64,000 nucleotides of DNA from Spirochaetota bacterium (GTDB lineage: Bacteria > Spirochaetota > UBA4802 > JAFGDQ01), in the NCBI GenBank assembly GCA_034190085.1, contig JAXHTS010000007.1:62001-126000 (forward strand), read 5' to 3'. A program made the translations under genes and the position numbers. The first letter of the stretch is position 1; every line of letters begins with the position of its first letter. This document shows, piece by piece, positions 18,431 through 27,060 of this stretch. The notes beneath the pieces are model-generated. The model did not search any database and was not told the origin of the DNA. It was given only the letters and a program-made list of their open reading frames with translations.

Positions 18431-18468
18431 ACAGTGAACTGTATAGCTACAAAGCATTCATTAGTCAA
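18430..18468 (-). promoter_or_regulatory. MarR gene promoter with overlapping palindromic operator
   Basis: Read on the minus strand, TTGACT (18463-18468) and TATACA (18440-18445) are separated by exactly 17 bp. TACAGT-TC-ACTGTA, a 6+6-bp inverted repeat at 18430-18443, covers most of the -10 box and reaches the first base of the start codon. A repressor bound there would block RNA polymerase, as MarR proteins often do at their own genes. The boxes and repeat are seen; autoregulation is inference from the family. Confidence 0.6.
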
Positions 18469-18522
18469 GTATTTTAATAGCACTTCCCAAAAATTACCAA
18501 AGGTTAAATCGCCATAATATAA

Positions 18523-19569
18523 TTATGGATAGAAGGCAATATTATCAAGCCCAAGGCCTTCATCGAATCCGAGGATTAGATTTGCGTTCTGAACTGCATT
18601 CCCTGATTGTCCCTTTACAAGGTTGTCAATCACAGAGGTAACGAGGAGCTTCCCTGTTCTCTCATCCACCATTGGACGGATTATACACCTGTTCGTGCCT
18701 CTGACATCTGTGGTGTTTGGTGATTTATCCGAAATAAATACAAAGGGCTTGCCAACATAATAGTCCTTGTAAATTTTGATAAGCCTTTCCGTATTATACT
18801 TTTCCTTTAAGTCAGCATACATTGTGGTTAATATTCCTCTATTCAGAGGCACGATCTGTGGAACGAATAGAATCCTTATGGGATTATTGCTTATGCTGCT
18901 AAGGATGCCTTCTACCTCAATTATATGCTGATGCCTCCCTTCCCTATAGGTATTGACGTTTTCGTATCGCTGAGGATAGAAGTTGGCGTGACCGGGATTC
19001 TTCCCGGCTCCAGAAACCCCTGTCTTCCCATCACAAATAATTGTATCGGAATCTATAATACCCATCTTCACAGCTGGCAGAAGCCCAAGTATCATTGATA
19101 TGGCGAGACAACCTGGATTCCCAACCACCCTCGCCTTCCTTATTCTATCAGCATAGATCTCAGGCAGACCATAGACAGAGTGCTTAAGGATAGACGACGA
19201 GAGATGCTCCCCTTCCATCCCCTTAAATCTAGCATAGGATGCATACTCCTCAGTGGTGCTAAATCTAAAATCTCCGCTAAAGTCTATTACCGGAATGCCC
19301 CTCTCAAAGAATTCGCTTATAAGCGTCATACCGGCCCTGTCTGGTGTGGAGAAGAAAGCAATATCAATACTCGAATAGTCGATCATCTCAATGCCCTCAA
19401 CTGTCACATCACAGAATCCCATGAGATGAGGAAAAACTTCACACACCGGGATATTGATATCGCTCCTTGCGATAAGCTGTTTTATCTCAATCCCAGGGTG
19501 TCGAAGGAGTATCTCTATTAGTCCAAGACCGCCGAATCCTGTGGCTCCAATAATTAATGCTCTTTTCAT
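18523..19569 (-). CDS. argC: N-acetyl-gamma-glutamyl-phosphate reductase
   Basis: A 348-residue enzyme of arginine synthesis that reduces N-acetylglutamyl phosphate to the semialdehyde with NADPH. The Rossmann motif GATGFGGLGLIEILLRHP opens the protein. VVGNPGCLAISMILGLLP contains the catalytic Cys, and KTGVSGAGKNPG and the later HRHIIEVEG-type block (HQHIIEVE) bind substrate. Length is normal for the family. Other arginine genes are not adjacent, although an N-acetylglutamate-synthase-like gene lies at 59648-60157. It is followed 22 bp upstream on the same strand by the metallo-hydrolase gene, so the two may share a transcript. Confidence 0.95.
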   Translation of the reverse strand: MKRALIIGATGFGGLGLIEILLRHPGIEIKQLIARSDINIPVCEVFPHLMGFCDVTVEGIEMIDYSSIDIAFFSTPDRAGMTLISEFFERGIPVIDFSGDFRFSTTEEYASYARFKGMEGEHLSSSILKHSVYGLPEIYADRIRKARVVGNPGCLAISMILGLLPAVKMGIIDSDTIICDGKTGVSGAGKNPGHANFYPQRYENVNTYREGRHQHIIEVEGILSSISNNPIRILFVPQIVPLNRGILTTMYADLKEKYNTERLIKIYKDYYVGKPFVFISDKSPNTTDVRGTNRCIIRPMVDERTGKLLVTSVIDNLVKGQSGNAVQNANLILGFDEGLGLDNIAFYP

Positions 19570-19591
19570 AATATCAATAATCTAAATAGTG

Positions 19592-20551
19592 TTAGTTTAA
19601 TTCAATTTCCATTCCCTCATAAGCGATATCCACCCTTAGTTTCCCCCGCTTCTTTAGATTAACCTCCATATATGCCTTTGCGCTAGATAGCACATGATCG
19701 AGCTTCTCGTCATCATAATCAGGATCATGATGAAATAGTATTAACCTATCTACATTAAACTGTGAAGCAATATCTATTGCGATTGATGCCGGGGAATGCC
19801 CCCAATCGATTTTGTCAACATACTCTTCAAAGGTATACTGAGTATCAAAAACAACAACATCCGCATTGTTGAAGAAATCGTGATATGCGTTAATTCTGTC
19901 AATCTCATCGATATTAAATTCGCAATCACTTGTATAGACAAAGGATTTCCCATTCTCCTCTATCCGATAACCAAAGGCTCCACCGGGATGACGCATGCTC
20001 TTATTTATTATCTTTACATTGTTCAAGTAGAATTCACCTTCCTCCTCAAGTTGAAAAAACACCTTTGTTGCAAGCATATAATCCAGGTTAACAGGGAAAT
20101 GAGTGTTAATCTGTTGATATTCAAGCCGTTCCTTGCAATCATTTACAGGGGAAAAGATATTAAACCTATTACCCTGAATATAAAAGGGCAAAAAAAATGG
20201 TATACCCTGAATATGGTCCCAATGAGTATGTGTCAACAATATATTCCCCACCCCTTTGCCCTTGCCAAAATCCTCCTTCATCAATTCCTGCCCAAGTCTC
20301 TTAATTCCGGTACCGCAATCCAAAATAACTAATTCACCGCTCTTGGTTCTAATCTCAAGGGATGTTGAATTCCCGCCATAGGTTCCGCGAGTTGAGAAAG
20401 GCAAAGATTCTATAAATTTATCTATTGCCTCCTCTGAGGAGATATCCCTGGCTGTGGCAATAGTTAAAGCCCCCTTCAATTTTTCCCTTATTAAATTATT
20501 AGTCAGCGTGGTGGGCACTGAACCCCTAACTCCCCAAAATCTTATCTTCAT
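19592..20551 (-). CDS. MBL-fold metallo-hydrolase (PhnP/RNase Z-like)
   Basis: A 319-residue cytoplasmic enzyme. It opens with MKIRFWGVRGSVPT, typical of the metallo-beta-lactamase subgroup that includes cyclic phosphodiesterases such as PhnP. The zinc-binding run HTHWDHIQGIPFF gives the H-x-H-x-D-H set, and later metal ligands are MRHPGG and LFHHDPDYDDEKL. A preceding STRGTYGGNSTSLEI segment resembles the family's N-terminal strand. A phosphodiesterase role is the best guess, but the substrate is unknown. It lies 22 bp before argC. Confidence 0.85.
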   Translation of the reverse strand: MKIRFWGVRGSVPTTLTNNLIREKLKGALTIATARDISSEEAIDKFIESLPFSTRGTYGGNSTSLEIRTKSGELVILDCGTGIKRLGQELMKEDFGKGKGVGNILLTHTHWDHIQGIPFFLPFYIQGNRFNIFSPVNDCKERLEYQQINTHFPVNLDYMLATKVFFQLEEEGEFYLNNVKIINKSMRHPGGAFGYRIEENGKSFVYTSDCEFNIDEIDRINAYHDFFNNADVVVFDTQYTFEEYVDKIDWGHSPASIAIDIASQFNVDRLILFHHDPDYDDEKLDHVLSSAKAYMEVNLKKRGKLRVDIAYEGMEIELN

Positions 20552-20967
20552 TATAAATTACCAAATTCGTTAATGATTTTTATTATTACACTACTCAATA
20601 TTATATTTCGGTGTATAAACACACTTCCATTTAGAAAATTAATTGAGTATACAATTAATGAGACTTATCAAAATATCAACCAATAAATTTTTGTTTATAA
20701 AATTTCGATTATTCACATAAGCGATCAATAAAGAAGAAGGAACCTCATAAATCCTGCTATTGTAGGGGACTAGCCACCAATCTTTTTTCAAATTCCTTGC
20801 CCCCTATAGTATTACACAAAAATATGTTGACAGAAATATATTATATAATAGAGCAGCAATCACCGGTCAACACAATCATTTGATACATTCAACCAAGGTT
20901 AGAGGGATATCGATAATATTCATTGGGTTCAAGGGTATTTTTTACTCTACGGATATGTGTATTACAC
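20552..20967. other. AT-rich intergenic stretch upstream of the aminotransferase leader
   Basis: No gene is supported here. A TTGACA at about 20824 is followed by TATAAT after only 11 bp, too close for a normal promoter. TAGGGG and CCCCTA segments about 40 bp apart in the 20760-20810 region could pair. I cannot assign them to a known riboswitch class. Confidence 0.35.
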
Positions 20968-21088
20968 AAAGGAGAAACAATTGAGTCAGCGCTCAAGGGT
21001 GATCCTATCCTCTCTAAAGGGGATAAAAGAGCATATTCATTTTAAGGATAGAGAATCATGCAATTTTCAAAAAAAATTCTTAATGTAA
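20968..21088 (+). promoter_or_regulatory. Possible leader-peptide ORF and alternating hairpins before the aminotransferase gene
   Basis: An AAAGGAG site (20968-20974) stands 6 nt before a TTG at 20981 that opens a 35-codon frame ending at TAA 21086-21088, inside the aminotransferase gene in another frame. CTATCCT at 21005-21011 can pair with AGGATAG at 21045-21051, which contains the downstream gene's ribosome-binding site. TATCC can instead pair with the nearer GGATA of AAAGGGGATA. Such mutually exclusive pairing is how translational attenuators work. The peptide has no recognisable motif and the case rests on pattern only. Confidence 0.3.
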
Positions 21089-22269
21089 AGCCCTCTCCAA
21101 CATTGGAGGTTACGGCCCTTGCCAATTCTCTAAAAGCTAAAGGGATAGATGTGATCGGTTTCGGATCAGGCGAGCCTGATTTCGATACTCCTCAGTTTAT
21201 TAAGGATGCTGCTATTAAGGCCATTGTTGACGGCAAAACAAAATACACGCCAGCAGGCGGAATAGGCGAACTAAAGGAGGCCATAGTAGATAAATTTAAA
21301 AGAGACAATAATCTCGATTACACAATCCCTAATGTGACTGTTAACTGTGGCGGGAAGCACTCCTTTTACAATCTGATGCAGGTGCTGCTCAATGATGGGG
21401 ATGAGGTAATTATTCCATCACCCTATTGGGTCTCATATCCCCCGATGGTTCTCCTTGCCGGAGGCATCCCCCTTATCATAGAATCCAGAGAGGAGAAGGG
21501 ATTTAAGATCAGTCCTCAGGACCTAGAAGGGGTTATTACAGAGAGGACCAGGGCTATTGTAATTAACTCGCCCTCCAATCCTACTGGAGCCACCCATTCA
21601 ATGGAAGAGCTTCAAGCCCTTGCGGAAATTATAATAAAAAAGAATATTCTTATTATATCAGATGATATCTATGAATCAATACTATATGACAATCGCAGCT
21701 TTGTTAATATCGCATATCTATCTGATGAATTGAAGAGTAAAACCATTGTTTTAAATGGGGTCTCCAAATCCTACTCAATGACAGGATGGAGGATCGGGTA
21801 TATGGCTGGCGATGAGACTATAATAAAGAAGACCGAGATATTGCAGAGTCAGTCTACATCTAATCCCACCTCAATATCTCAATGGGCGGCCCTTGCGGCA
21901 CTCAGGGGTGATCAGGGTGTAGTGAAGGAGATGGTAAAGGAATTTTCAAGAAGAAGAATCCTGATCGTTGATGGACTAAACGACATTCCAGGTTGTAATT
22001 GTCTGCAGTCTGAAGGGGCATTCTATGTATTTCCAAATATTGAAAAAGTATTTGATTTTAATGGTTGGAAATCAGTTGAGGGTAAATATAAGAGCGAAAA
22101 TAAATCCGCAAAACTCAGCACATACCTGTTGGAAGAGTCAAAGGTGGCCGTAGTTCCAGGCATAGCCTTTGGAAGCGACAATCATATCAGATTATCCTTT
22201 GCCACTTCCGATGATAATATTATCAAGGGGATCGATAGGATACGAGAAGCAATAGAGAAGCTTGTGTAG
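21058..22269 (+). CDS. Class I aminotransferase, aspartate aminotransferase-like
   Basis: A 403-residue PLP enzyme of the AAT I-beta type. GFGSGEPDFDTPQFIKDAA and KYTPAGGIGELKEAI are the N-terminal substrate-binding blocks. VINSPSNPTGA and ISDDIYESI bind PLP, and the Schiff-base Lys lies in NGVSKSYSMTGWRIGY. The C-terminal Arg that binds the substrate carboxylate is in HIRLSFATSDD. Transfer of an amino group from aspartate to 2-oxoglutarate is the likely reaction, but related enzymes use other amino acids. AAGGA stands about 10 nt before the ATG and can be hidden by an upstream hairpin. Converges on the polyprenyl synthase gene. Confidence 0.93.
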   Translation: MQFSKKILNVKPSPTLEVTALANSLKAKGIDVIGFGSGEPDFDTPQFIKDAAIKAIVDGKTKYTPAGGIGELKEAIVDKFKRDNNLDYTIPNVTVNCGGKHSFYNLMQVLLNDGDEVIIPSPYWVSYPPMVLLAGGIPLIIESREEKGFKISPQDLEGVITERTRAIVINSPSNPTGATHSMEELQALAEIIIKKNILIISDDIYESILYDNRSFVNIAYLSDELKSKTIVLNGVSKSYSMTGWRIGYMAGDETIIKKTEILQSQSTSNPTSISQWAALAALRGDQGVVKEMVKEFSRRRILIVDGLNDIPGCNCLQSEGAFYVFPNIEKVFDFNGWKSVEGKYKSENKSAKLSTYLLEESKVAVVPGIAFGSDNHIRLSFATSDDNIIKGIDRIREAIEKLV

Positions 22270-22345
22270 AATACAACTGATGTTGGTTAGTTAAATGCTT
22301 ATCATAGAGCGAACATCCTCACGATACCCCTGGGACAAGGCCTCC

Positions 22346-23404
22346 CTAAAGTTTGGTAATCAAGTCGATAAATCCGGATAAGATATCCTTCTCTTCCCTC
22401 TTCATTCGCAAAGACAGAAGCGTTTCCCTAGTGGTATCGATTAGCTCCCCCAATTTTTTCTCAGAAATGCTTAATGCGCCGCTCCTTCGGATCATACACT
22501 TTATGCTATCAATCTCCCTCTTTGTCTTCTTCTTCTTTGTGAAGAGGGAAAGGAACTCATCCCTTTCACCCCCCTTAAGGTTCCTGGCCGTGTTCTGTAT
22601 TAAGAGGGTCAGCTTCCCCTCCTCAATATCTGAGTTCAAGGATTTCCCGGTGTCCTCAATGCTGCCGAATACGCCCAGAATGTCATCCCTCACCTGAAAG
22701 GCCAATCCAAGGGGGATCGAGAATTCCCTGATTCTCTCCCCTTCCCCATCCTCCTTTGACCTGGATAAGAGGAATCCCATAAGCATTGGGCTCAATATTG
22801 TATAATGAGCCGTCTTCAAGGCGCTTATCTGCATTGGGGCGGGGCTGTTAATATCTATTCTAACTGGCAGGGAGTGGAGGCTGTCCAGAATCTGTCCACA
22901 GGCTGTCAACTCATAGGTTTTGGCGAAGAGCTTTATAAATTCATCCTTAATCCTTGGATTGATTCTCAGCTCCCCAATTATCTCTAGCGCATTTGAAAAT
23001 AGTATATCACCCATAACTATTGCGACATCCCTTCCAATATTGCTGTTCCAGGTAATATCACAATATCTGTCATATGATACAACATGAAGCGCATCACTTC
23101 CCCTGCGTATGAGTGAATTATCTATTATATCATCCTGAATTAGCAGAAAGGAGTGCATCATTTCAAGGATTGATGCTATACGTATTATAGCATCAAGATT
23201 ATCCTTTCTCCTGCTGTATCCGAGGTAGGATAAGAGGAGGAGGAGGGGTCTTACCCTTTTACCCTTCCTAATACAATATTCCTCAAGATCAGAATACAGA
23301 TTCTCAATAAACTCAAACTCGGCATTCTCCCTCTTCTTCCTAAAGAAGTCCTTAATCGATTGATCAATCATTGGAATATAGGTATTACTAAAATCCTTGA
23401 ACAT
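22346..23404 (-). CDS. Polyprenyl (isoprenoid) diphosphate synthase
   Basis: A trans-prenyltransferase of about 352 residues that condenses isopentenyl diphosphate with an allylic diphosphate. The first Asp-rich motif is DDIID in LLIQDDIIDNSLIRRG, and the second is DD in AFQVRDDILGVFG. GKRVRPLLLLLS is the N-terminal substrate-binding block. A Phe five residues before the first motif is the kind of bulky residue that limits chain length, so farnesyl or geranylgeranyl diphosphate is the likelier product; this is inference. The start is ATG 23404, with a GTG one codon earlier as an alternative. The neighbour at 23626 is a divergent membrane enzyme. Confidence 0.92.
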   Translation of the reverse strand: MFKDFSNTYIPMIDQSIKDFFRKKRENAEFEFIENLYSDLEEYCIRKGKRVRPLLLLLSYLGYSRRKDNLDAIIRIASILEMMHSFLLIQDDIIDNSLIRRGSDALHVVSYDRYCDITWNSNIGRDVAIVMGDILFSNALEIIGELRINPRIKDEFIKLFAKTYELTACGQILDSLHSLPVRIDINSPAPMQISALKTAHYTILSPMLMGFLLSRSKEDGEGERIREFSIPLGLAFQVRDDILGVFGSIEDTGKSLNSDIEEGKLTLLIQNTARNLKGGERDEFLSLFTKKKKTKREIDSIKCMIRRSGALSISEKKLGELIDTTRETLLSLRMKREEKDILSGFIDLITKL

Positions 23405-23625
23405 CACTTAGCCCTTATTAAGCAATCAAATTTAATCTTTATTTAATGATATTGTAAAAGATTTGCATTTTTAACCACCCTTTAGCATACTTTGCAATCA
23501 CAGGACATTCCTCTCAGCACTTGGTGAAGATATGCTACACCAATGATGATTATCTACAGTCAAAGCTAAGAAGTCCAATTACCCCCTTCATCCAATCTAA
23601 TTGTGAAGCGATAAGCGATTAAAAG

Positions 23626-25290
23626 ATGAATAAATACATTATCATAATTTTCTACATATCAATTGTCATCTACCTGATGAAAATAAACAACTATCTTTTT
23701 GATCACTTCATCGATCCTTTGGACTACAGTAAAGTCAATAATTATAATGAAGGATACAATAAACTGAAAAAGAGGGATTATCCTCCGCAATACGGGAAGG
23801 TTATTCTCTTCATATTGGATGGAGCAAGGAAGGACTGCCTGTATAATAAGGAGATATCACCAAACATTGTCAAAAGATGGGAGGAAAGGGGAGTACGATT
23901 TACAAACGTCTATACCATGCTTCCTAGCGTAAGCGCCCCGAACTACTTTTCCATCCTCTCTGGAGCCCCAGTCTATCTTCATGGTGTTACAAACAATTAC
24001 AGGCGATACCCTCAGCACCAAAGGACAAACACCATCTTTGAACATCTCTCAAATTACGGGTTCACCTCTTCAGTCATAGGATTCAACTGGCACAAGGACC
24101 TATTCAAGAATAGGACTATCTATATGCCTGCTGAATGCTGCGAAAGGGACGATGCAGGGGAGGTTTTGGATATCCTTGCCCGTCTGATTGAGTCCAGGAC
24201 GCTCCCATCCTTTACTGTTGTTCATTTTCTTGGCCCTGATAATGCCGCGCACGCTACCGGATCTAACAAGAGCCGCAGGTATATTGATTCAATCGCTACT
24301 ATTGATAGACTCATGGATAACATCTTCCCGATTATCGAGAAGAACTATCCGAATTCCCTATCCATCATCACGTCCGATCATGGAATGAACATAGACGGGA
24401 ACCATGGGGGCAGCGATGAAGAATCACTTAGGGTGCCGCTCTACTTCATAGCCAGGGACTTGAAGAGCCAGGAGATACATAGGGAAATTTACAATATCTC
24501 AATCGTCCCAACCCTATCGGCCATCTTTGGGATTCCAATCCCAAATTTTTCATCAGCCGGTCCGATATATGAGATCATTGACAGCGACAGGAGACTCGAC
24601 TACCTGTATGAATCCATAGACAAAAAGGAGAAGATAATTGAGGTGATGGAGGGTATTGAAGCCAGAAGCTTTATAATGAACAAGGACCTGATGGAATCGA
24701 TAACAAACCATGATAAAGAACTGACAGAGAGGATACTGGATTATAAGGGAAGGTATATAGATAATATCCTAATGAATCAGAGAATTATTGCGATTATTCT
24801 TTTTATCCTATTCATTATATGGGCAATCTACAAGACGGAATCCGGCATTCCCCTGCTCTTAATCCTCAGCTCCCTTCTGCCGCTGCTCATGGGATTCTCC
24901 ATGGATCTGATCAACTCCCGAAATGTTTACGATATATCCATCGCAATATATTTATTATCTCTATCTGCTATCGCCTTTTATTATACTCTATCCTTTGATA
25001 ATCCTATACTCTTTGATAAAAGGCATCCCCTTGCCACCTTTCTGCCCTTGCTGTCGCTCCTAATGATACCAAACATCATAATCGCCGGTTTCTTTATCCC
25101 CTTTCACACACTGTCGCCTGATGAGAACATCTTTGCCTTCAGATTTTTCTCAATATCCTTCATTCACCCCCCCCTATTCCTCAGTCTGCTGGTGTTTATG
25201 GATTGGATCAAAAGGGAGAGTGGGGGCGACATTCAGGAGGGCGTCAGCCTAGCCCCTGACGAGGATGAAGAGAGGGATCACAGCGATTGA
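23626..25290 (+). CDS. Membrane alkaline-phosphatase-superfamily enzyme, GPI ethanolamine-phosphate-transferase-like
   Basis: A 554-residue protein with an N-terminal signal anchor (IIIIFYISIVIYLM), an extracytoplasmic catalytic domain of about 330 residues, and a C-terminal block of four or more transmembrane helices from about residue 385. Metal and active-site residues of the phosphodiesterase/sulfatase superfamily are all visible: FILDGARKD, the nucleophile region SVSAPNYFSILSG, GPDNAAHATG, ITSDHGMN and GNHGGSDEESLRVPL. The order catalytic domain then helices is that of eukaryotic PIG-N/PIG-O and not of E. coli EptA, where the helices come first. It probably transfers or hydrolyses a phosphodiester on a lipid or glycan. 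Substrate is unknown. Confidence 0.82.
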   Translation: MNKYIIIIFYISIVIYLMKINNYLFDHFIDPLDYSKVNNYNEGYNKLKKRDYPPQYGKVILFILDGARKDCLYNKEISPNIVKRWEERGVRFTNVYTMLPSVSAPNYFSILSGAPVYLHGVTNNYRRYPQHQRTNTIFEHLSNYGFTSSVIGFNWHKDLFKNRTIYMPAECCERDDAGEVLDILARLIESRTLPSFTVVHFLGPDNAAHATGSNKSRRYIDSIATIDRLMDNIFPIIEKNYPNSLSIITSDHGMNIDGNHGGSDEESLRVPLYFIARDLKSQEIHREIYNISIVPTLSAIFGIPIPNFSSAGPIYEIIDSDRRLDYLYESIDKKEKIIEVMEGIEARSFIMNKDLMESITNHDKELTERILDYKGRYIDNILMNQRIIAIILFILFIIWAIYKTESGIPLLLILSSLLPLLMGFSMDLINSRNVYDISIAIYLLSLSAIAFYYTLSFDNPILFDKRHPLATFLPLLSLLMIPNIIIAGFFIPFHTLSPDENIFAFRFFSISFIHPPLFLSLLVFMDWIKRESGGDIQEGVSLAPDEDEERDHSD

Positions 25291-25335
25291 TCCCCCCATC
25301 AACCTGGCTGAGATAGACTACAAGGAATATATTTA

Positions 25336-25362
25336 TAATCTGACTTGACTAATCTGATTGAC
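25336..25362 (+). repeat. Short tandem direct repeat upstream of hisF
   Basis: TAATCTGACTTGAC is followed at once by TAATCTGATTGAC, about 65 bp before the hisF ATG. Two same-direction copies on the promoter side could be a regulator site. No further evidence supports this. Confidence 0.3.
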
Positions 25363-25425
25363 CGGAATTTAATCTTCCTCTTCACTATTACTTTAACACT
25401 ATCACAGCCTAAAGAGGTTATCTGA

Positions 25426-26187
25426 ATGCTTGCTAAACGAATAATTCCCTGCCTTGATGTCAAGGATGGGCGTGTAGTCAAAGGGGTAAACTTTGTAAAT
25501 TTAAGGGATGCCGGCGACCCTGTGGAAAATGGCAAATATTATGATGAGGAGGGCGCTGACGAACTGGTGTTTCTCGATATTACCGCATCCTCGGACAGGA
25601 GGGAGATTATTCTAAGGATGGTAAAGGATGTAGCGGAAACCGTTAATATCCCCTTTACTGTTGGAGGGGGCATCAGGAGCGTTGATGATGTCCGCCTAAT
25701 ACTAGGGAACGGCGCTGATAAGGTTTCAATCAATACAGCGGCGGTGTTAAATCCTGAGATTATTAGCGATTGTTCAAATCGTTTTGGATCCCAGTGCATT
25801 GTGATCGCCATTGACGCGAAGAGAAACGACAAGGGTAGCTGGGACGTCTATCTTCATGGCGGAAGAACACCCACAGATGTTGATGTTCTTCAATGGGCCA
25901 AGAGGGCATACGAACTGGGCGCCGGGGAGATACTGTTAACCAGCATGGACAAGGATGGAACAAGGGCTGGGTATGACCTTGAACTGACGCAAAGGGTGGC
26001 AGAGTCAATGCCACTCCCCTTAATCGCTTCAGGGGGTGTTGGGACAATGGAACACTTGTATGAGGGACTCACTATCGGAAAGGCTGATGCGGTTTTGGCC
26101 GCGTCAATATTTCACTTCAGGGAAATATCCATTCAAGAGGTGAAGGAATACCTAAAAGGACGGCAAATCACCATCAGAACCATCTGA
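25426..26187 (+). CDS. hisF: Imidazole glycerol phosphate synthase cyclase subunit
   Basis: A 253-residue TIM barrel of histidine synthesis. With HisH it turns PRFAR and ammonia into imidazole glycerol phosphate and AICAR. The catalytic Asp pair is present, one in [15 protein letters not shown] and one in [23 protein letters not shown] and [13 protein letters not shown] are the phosphate-binding loops, and VFLDITAS is the conserved strand after the barrel entry. Length is typical. No other his biosynthesis gene is in the window, so the pathway is split on this chromosome. AAGAGG precedes the ATG by 8 nt. Confidence 0.97.
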   Translation: MLAKRIIPCLDVKDGRVVKGVNFVNLRDAGDPVENGKYYDEEGADELVFLDITASSDRREIILRMVKDVAETVNIPFTVGGGIRSVDDVRLILGNGADKVSINTAAVLNPEIISDCSNRFGSQCIVIAIDAKRNDKGSWDVYLHGGRTPTDVDVLQWAKRAYELGAGEILLTSMDKDGTRAGYDLELTQRVAESMPLPLIASGGVGTMEHLYEGLTIGKADAVLAASIFHFREISIQEVKEYLKGRQITIRTI

Positions 26188-26227
26188 TCTAGGGATGCAG
26201 TGGGAACTATCCACTCTTAGGCAAGGG

Positions 26228-26671
26228 TTACTCCCCTTTTTGCAGGATTGTTTTTATTCTTTTTAGGATTCTATCCCTGTTGATCGGCTTTAATATAAAG
26301 CCAGCCGCTCCCATCCCCAATAAATCTTCAAGAACCCCCTTTGTTGTATCATCGCTGATAAAGACGGTCTTTAACTTTAGATTCTTCTGCCCAAGTTCAT
26401 AGAGCAGGGCATAGCCATCAAGGATCGGCATATCCAGATTGGTTGTAATGAGATCAATATCCTTCAGATTCTTGTCTAGCATATCAAGCGCCTCCTTGCC
26501 GTTTGAGGCAGTGGCGGCAATCTCATATTCCTCAGACTCCAGTATCTGCGCTATCTGCTTTCTGTGAAATTCCTTATCCTCCACTACCAATACCCTATAT
26601 GGTTTTCCGCCTGGCCGAATTCCATCAGCTTGCTTTTGATTCAAACTTGGAAAATCATGTTGACTCTTCAT
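26228..26671 (-). CDS. Single-domain receiver protein lacking the phosphoacceptor Asp
   Basis: A 147-residue protein that is a CheY-like receiver with a 25-residue N-terminal extension. The acidic pair (E31, D32 in VVEDKEF), the Ser in VFISDD and the Lys in FILKPI are present. The residue three before the conserved MP is N78 (TNLDMP), where the phosphorylated Asp normally stands; the codon is AAT. It is therefore probably not phosphorylated in the usual way and may be locked in one state or bind a partner constitutively. A good GGAGG site lies 6 nt before the ATG. It converges with hisF. No kinase is adjacent. Confidence 0.85.
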   Translation of the reverse strand: MKSQHDFPSLNQKQADGIRPGGKPYRVLVVEDKEFHRKQIAQILESEEYEIAATASNGKEALDMLDKNLKDIDLITTNLDMPILDGYALLYELGQKNLKLKTVFISDDTTKGVLEDLLGMGAAGFILKPINRDRILKRIKTILQKGE

Positions 26672-26848
26672 AATTTACCTCCGAATAAGAAACACCCTCC
26701 AAAAAAATTTATAATTAGCAAATAACATTTCATTGCAATAAGGATAAATAAGCACATGATTCGATGTATTAGTTACAACATATTATAAACCCCAAAAAAA
26801 TAAATGTCAATTTTTAATCAAAATTTAGTTTTAATTAAATCCTAACAC

Positions 26849-26964
26849 CCTTCAACTACCACCATCCGTCAGAATATCTATTTCATTTCGGTAACCAGGA
26901 TCACATTGATCAGCAATATCATTTTGTTGTTGATAATAAATTCTGGATTTCTTATAGTTGAAGG
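26849..26964 (+). ncRNA. Candidate structured RNA element in the leader of the 27061 gene
   Basis: CCTTCAACTA (26849-26858) and TAGTTGAAGG (26955-26964) are a perfect 10-bp inverted repeat 96 nt apart. Inside it CAGAA pairs with TTCTG, with an adjoining TCC/GGA pairing, and near the tip ATCAGCAA pairs with TTGTTGAT with one wobble. The nested helices suggest a folded RNA, either a cis leader ending 97 nt before the ATG at 27061 or a separate small RNA. A tiny transposon remnant with inverted ends is the alternative, but I see no target-site duplication. I do not recognise a known class. Confidence 0.4.
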
Positions 26965-27060
26965 ATAGTTTTAAGGGAGGTTTTACATTATCTGTCCCAG
27001 ATACAGCATTGTCTGTATTCGATCTATCGATAATCCACATTATAGATAGGGGTGATAGAT

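Noticed and set aside
20824-20850. Promoter-like TTGACA with a TATAAT nearby
   Set aside because: Spacing is only 11 bp, too short for a sigma-70 promoter.
25336-25362. CRISPR-like or larger repeat array
   Set aside because: Only two 13-14 bp copies, with no spacers or further units.
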